Origin: JBGTIS01 sp041745535
GTDB lineage: Bacteria > Bacteroidota > Bacteroidia > Cytophagales > Cyclobacteriaceae
Length of the DNA: 34,501 nucleotides
Direction of reading: 5' to 3'
NCBI GenBank assembly: GCA_041745535.1
Contig: JBGTIS010000386.1
Coordinates: forward strand, 1-34,501
A program made the translations under genes and the position numbers. Positions 34,400 through 34,501 of this stretch are shown here, in pieces. The notes under the pieces were generated by a model. It saw only the letters and a program-made list of their open reading frames with translations, ran no database searches and was not told where the DNA came from. Position 1 is the first letter of the stretch. Each line of letters starts with the position of its first letter.

Positions 34400-34501
34400 A
34401 AAAGAAGAAGCAACTAGTGCCTACGGCACTAAATAATTCACAGTTTTTTTGTAACTTGTTCTTTGACAACATTGAAATTACCATGAGCAGAGGCAAACCA
34501 C
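34400..34501 (-). promoter_or_regulatory. Putative CRISPR leader (partial, runs off the window)
   Basis: From the repeat orientation the leader should lie here. The stretch is A/T rich, as leaders are, and includes a 7-bp hairpin (TAGTGCC at 34415-34421 with GGCACTA at 34425-34431). No complete gene is present. Identification depends on the inferred direction of the array. Confidence 0.4.

Noticed and set aside
34459..34469. GTTCTTTGACA-like sequence resembling an rRNA-operon leader element
   Set aside because: No rRNA sequence follows within the window, and the position fits a CRISPR leader better.
34483..34501. ATG reading MSRGKP at the right edge as the start of a gene
   Set aside because: Only six codons are visible, which is not enough to support a gene; it also overlaps the likely CRISPR leader.

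Overview
The window comes from a member of the Bacteroidota, most likely a Cytophagales-type soil or polysaccharide-degrading bacterium. This rests on Tat- and Sec-exported carbohydrate enzymes, a DUF3857/transglutaminase-like exported protein, AT-rich intergenic regions with few Shine-Dalgarno sequences, and promoters resembling the Bacteroidota TTTG-N19/20-TAnnTTTG consensus. No species is assigned.

Positions 1-5800 are a carbohydrate-utilisation segment. It holds the 3' part of a GH28 polygalacturonase-like gene, a Tat-exported Gfo/Idh/MocA oxidoreductase facing it across a hairpin terminator, a divergent large secreted glycoside hydrolase with an alpha-galactosidase-like core, and a small fibronectin-III membrane protein. 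Around 5868-6866 a decayed IS1595-type insertion sequence interrupts a short membrane gene. From 6900 to 25400 the genes are mostly housekeeping: a nucleoside-phosphorylase-like protein, a transglutaminase-like exported protein, trhO, a stand-alone RibD deaminase, yidD, a DUF192 protein, cysS, hisI, an M48 lipoprotein protease, a DtxR/MntR-type regulator, a hybrid PAS histidine kinase, yqgE, a DUF349 protein and tRNA-Thr(TGT).

Immediately right of the tRNA the character changes to an accessory, defence/repair-like island (25430-34501). On the minus strand lies a compact block: hen1, pnkp and two tandem rlaP-like polymerase-beta nucleotidyltransferases, followed by an Xre/MbcA-type antitoxin and a RES-domain toxin. 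Pnkp (5' kinase, 3' phosphatase, ligase) and Hen1 (3'-terminal ribose 2'-O-methyltransferase) together are a known bacterial RNA repair system for cut RNA such as tRNA. Divergent from it is a 579-aa protein that joins a WYL-type transcription regulator to a phytanoyl-CoA-dioxygenase-like 2-oxoglutarate/Fe(II) oxygenase. The shared intergenic region carries two direct TGCGCAGT boxes, one over the regulator's own putative promoter. A five-repeat CRISPR array follows, with repeat orientation implying transcription leftward from a leader at the right edge; no cas gene is visible.

The most promising candidate for an undescribed system is the combination of Pnkp/Hen1, tandem RlaP, a regulator fused to an oxygenase, a NAD-targeting toxin-antitoxin pair and CRISPR beside a tRNA gene. 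The individual enzyme families are known; the fused oxygenase and the overall combination are what look new. All assignments are by eye from motifs, without database searches.
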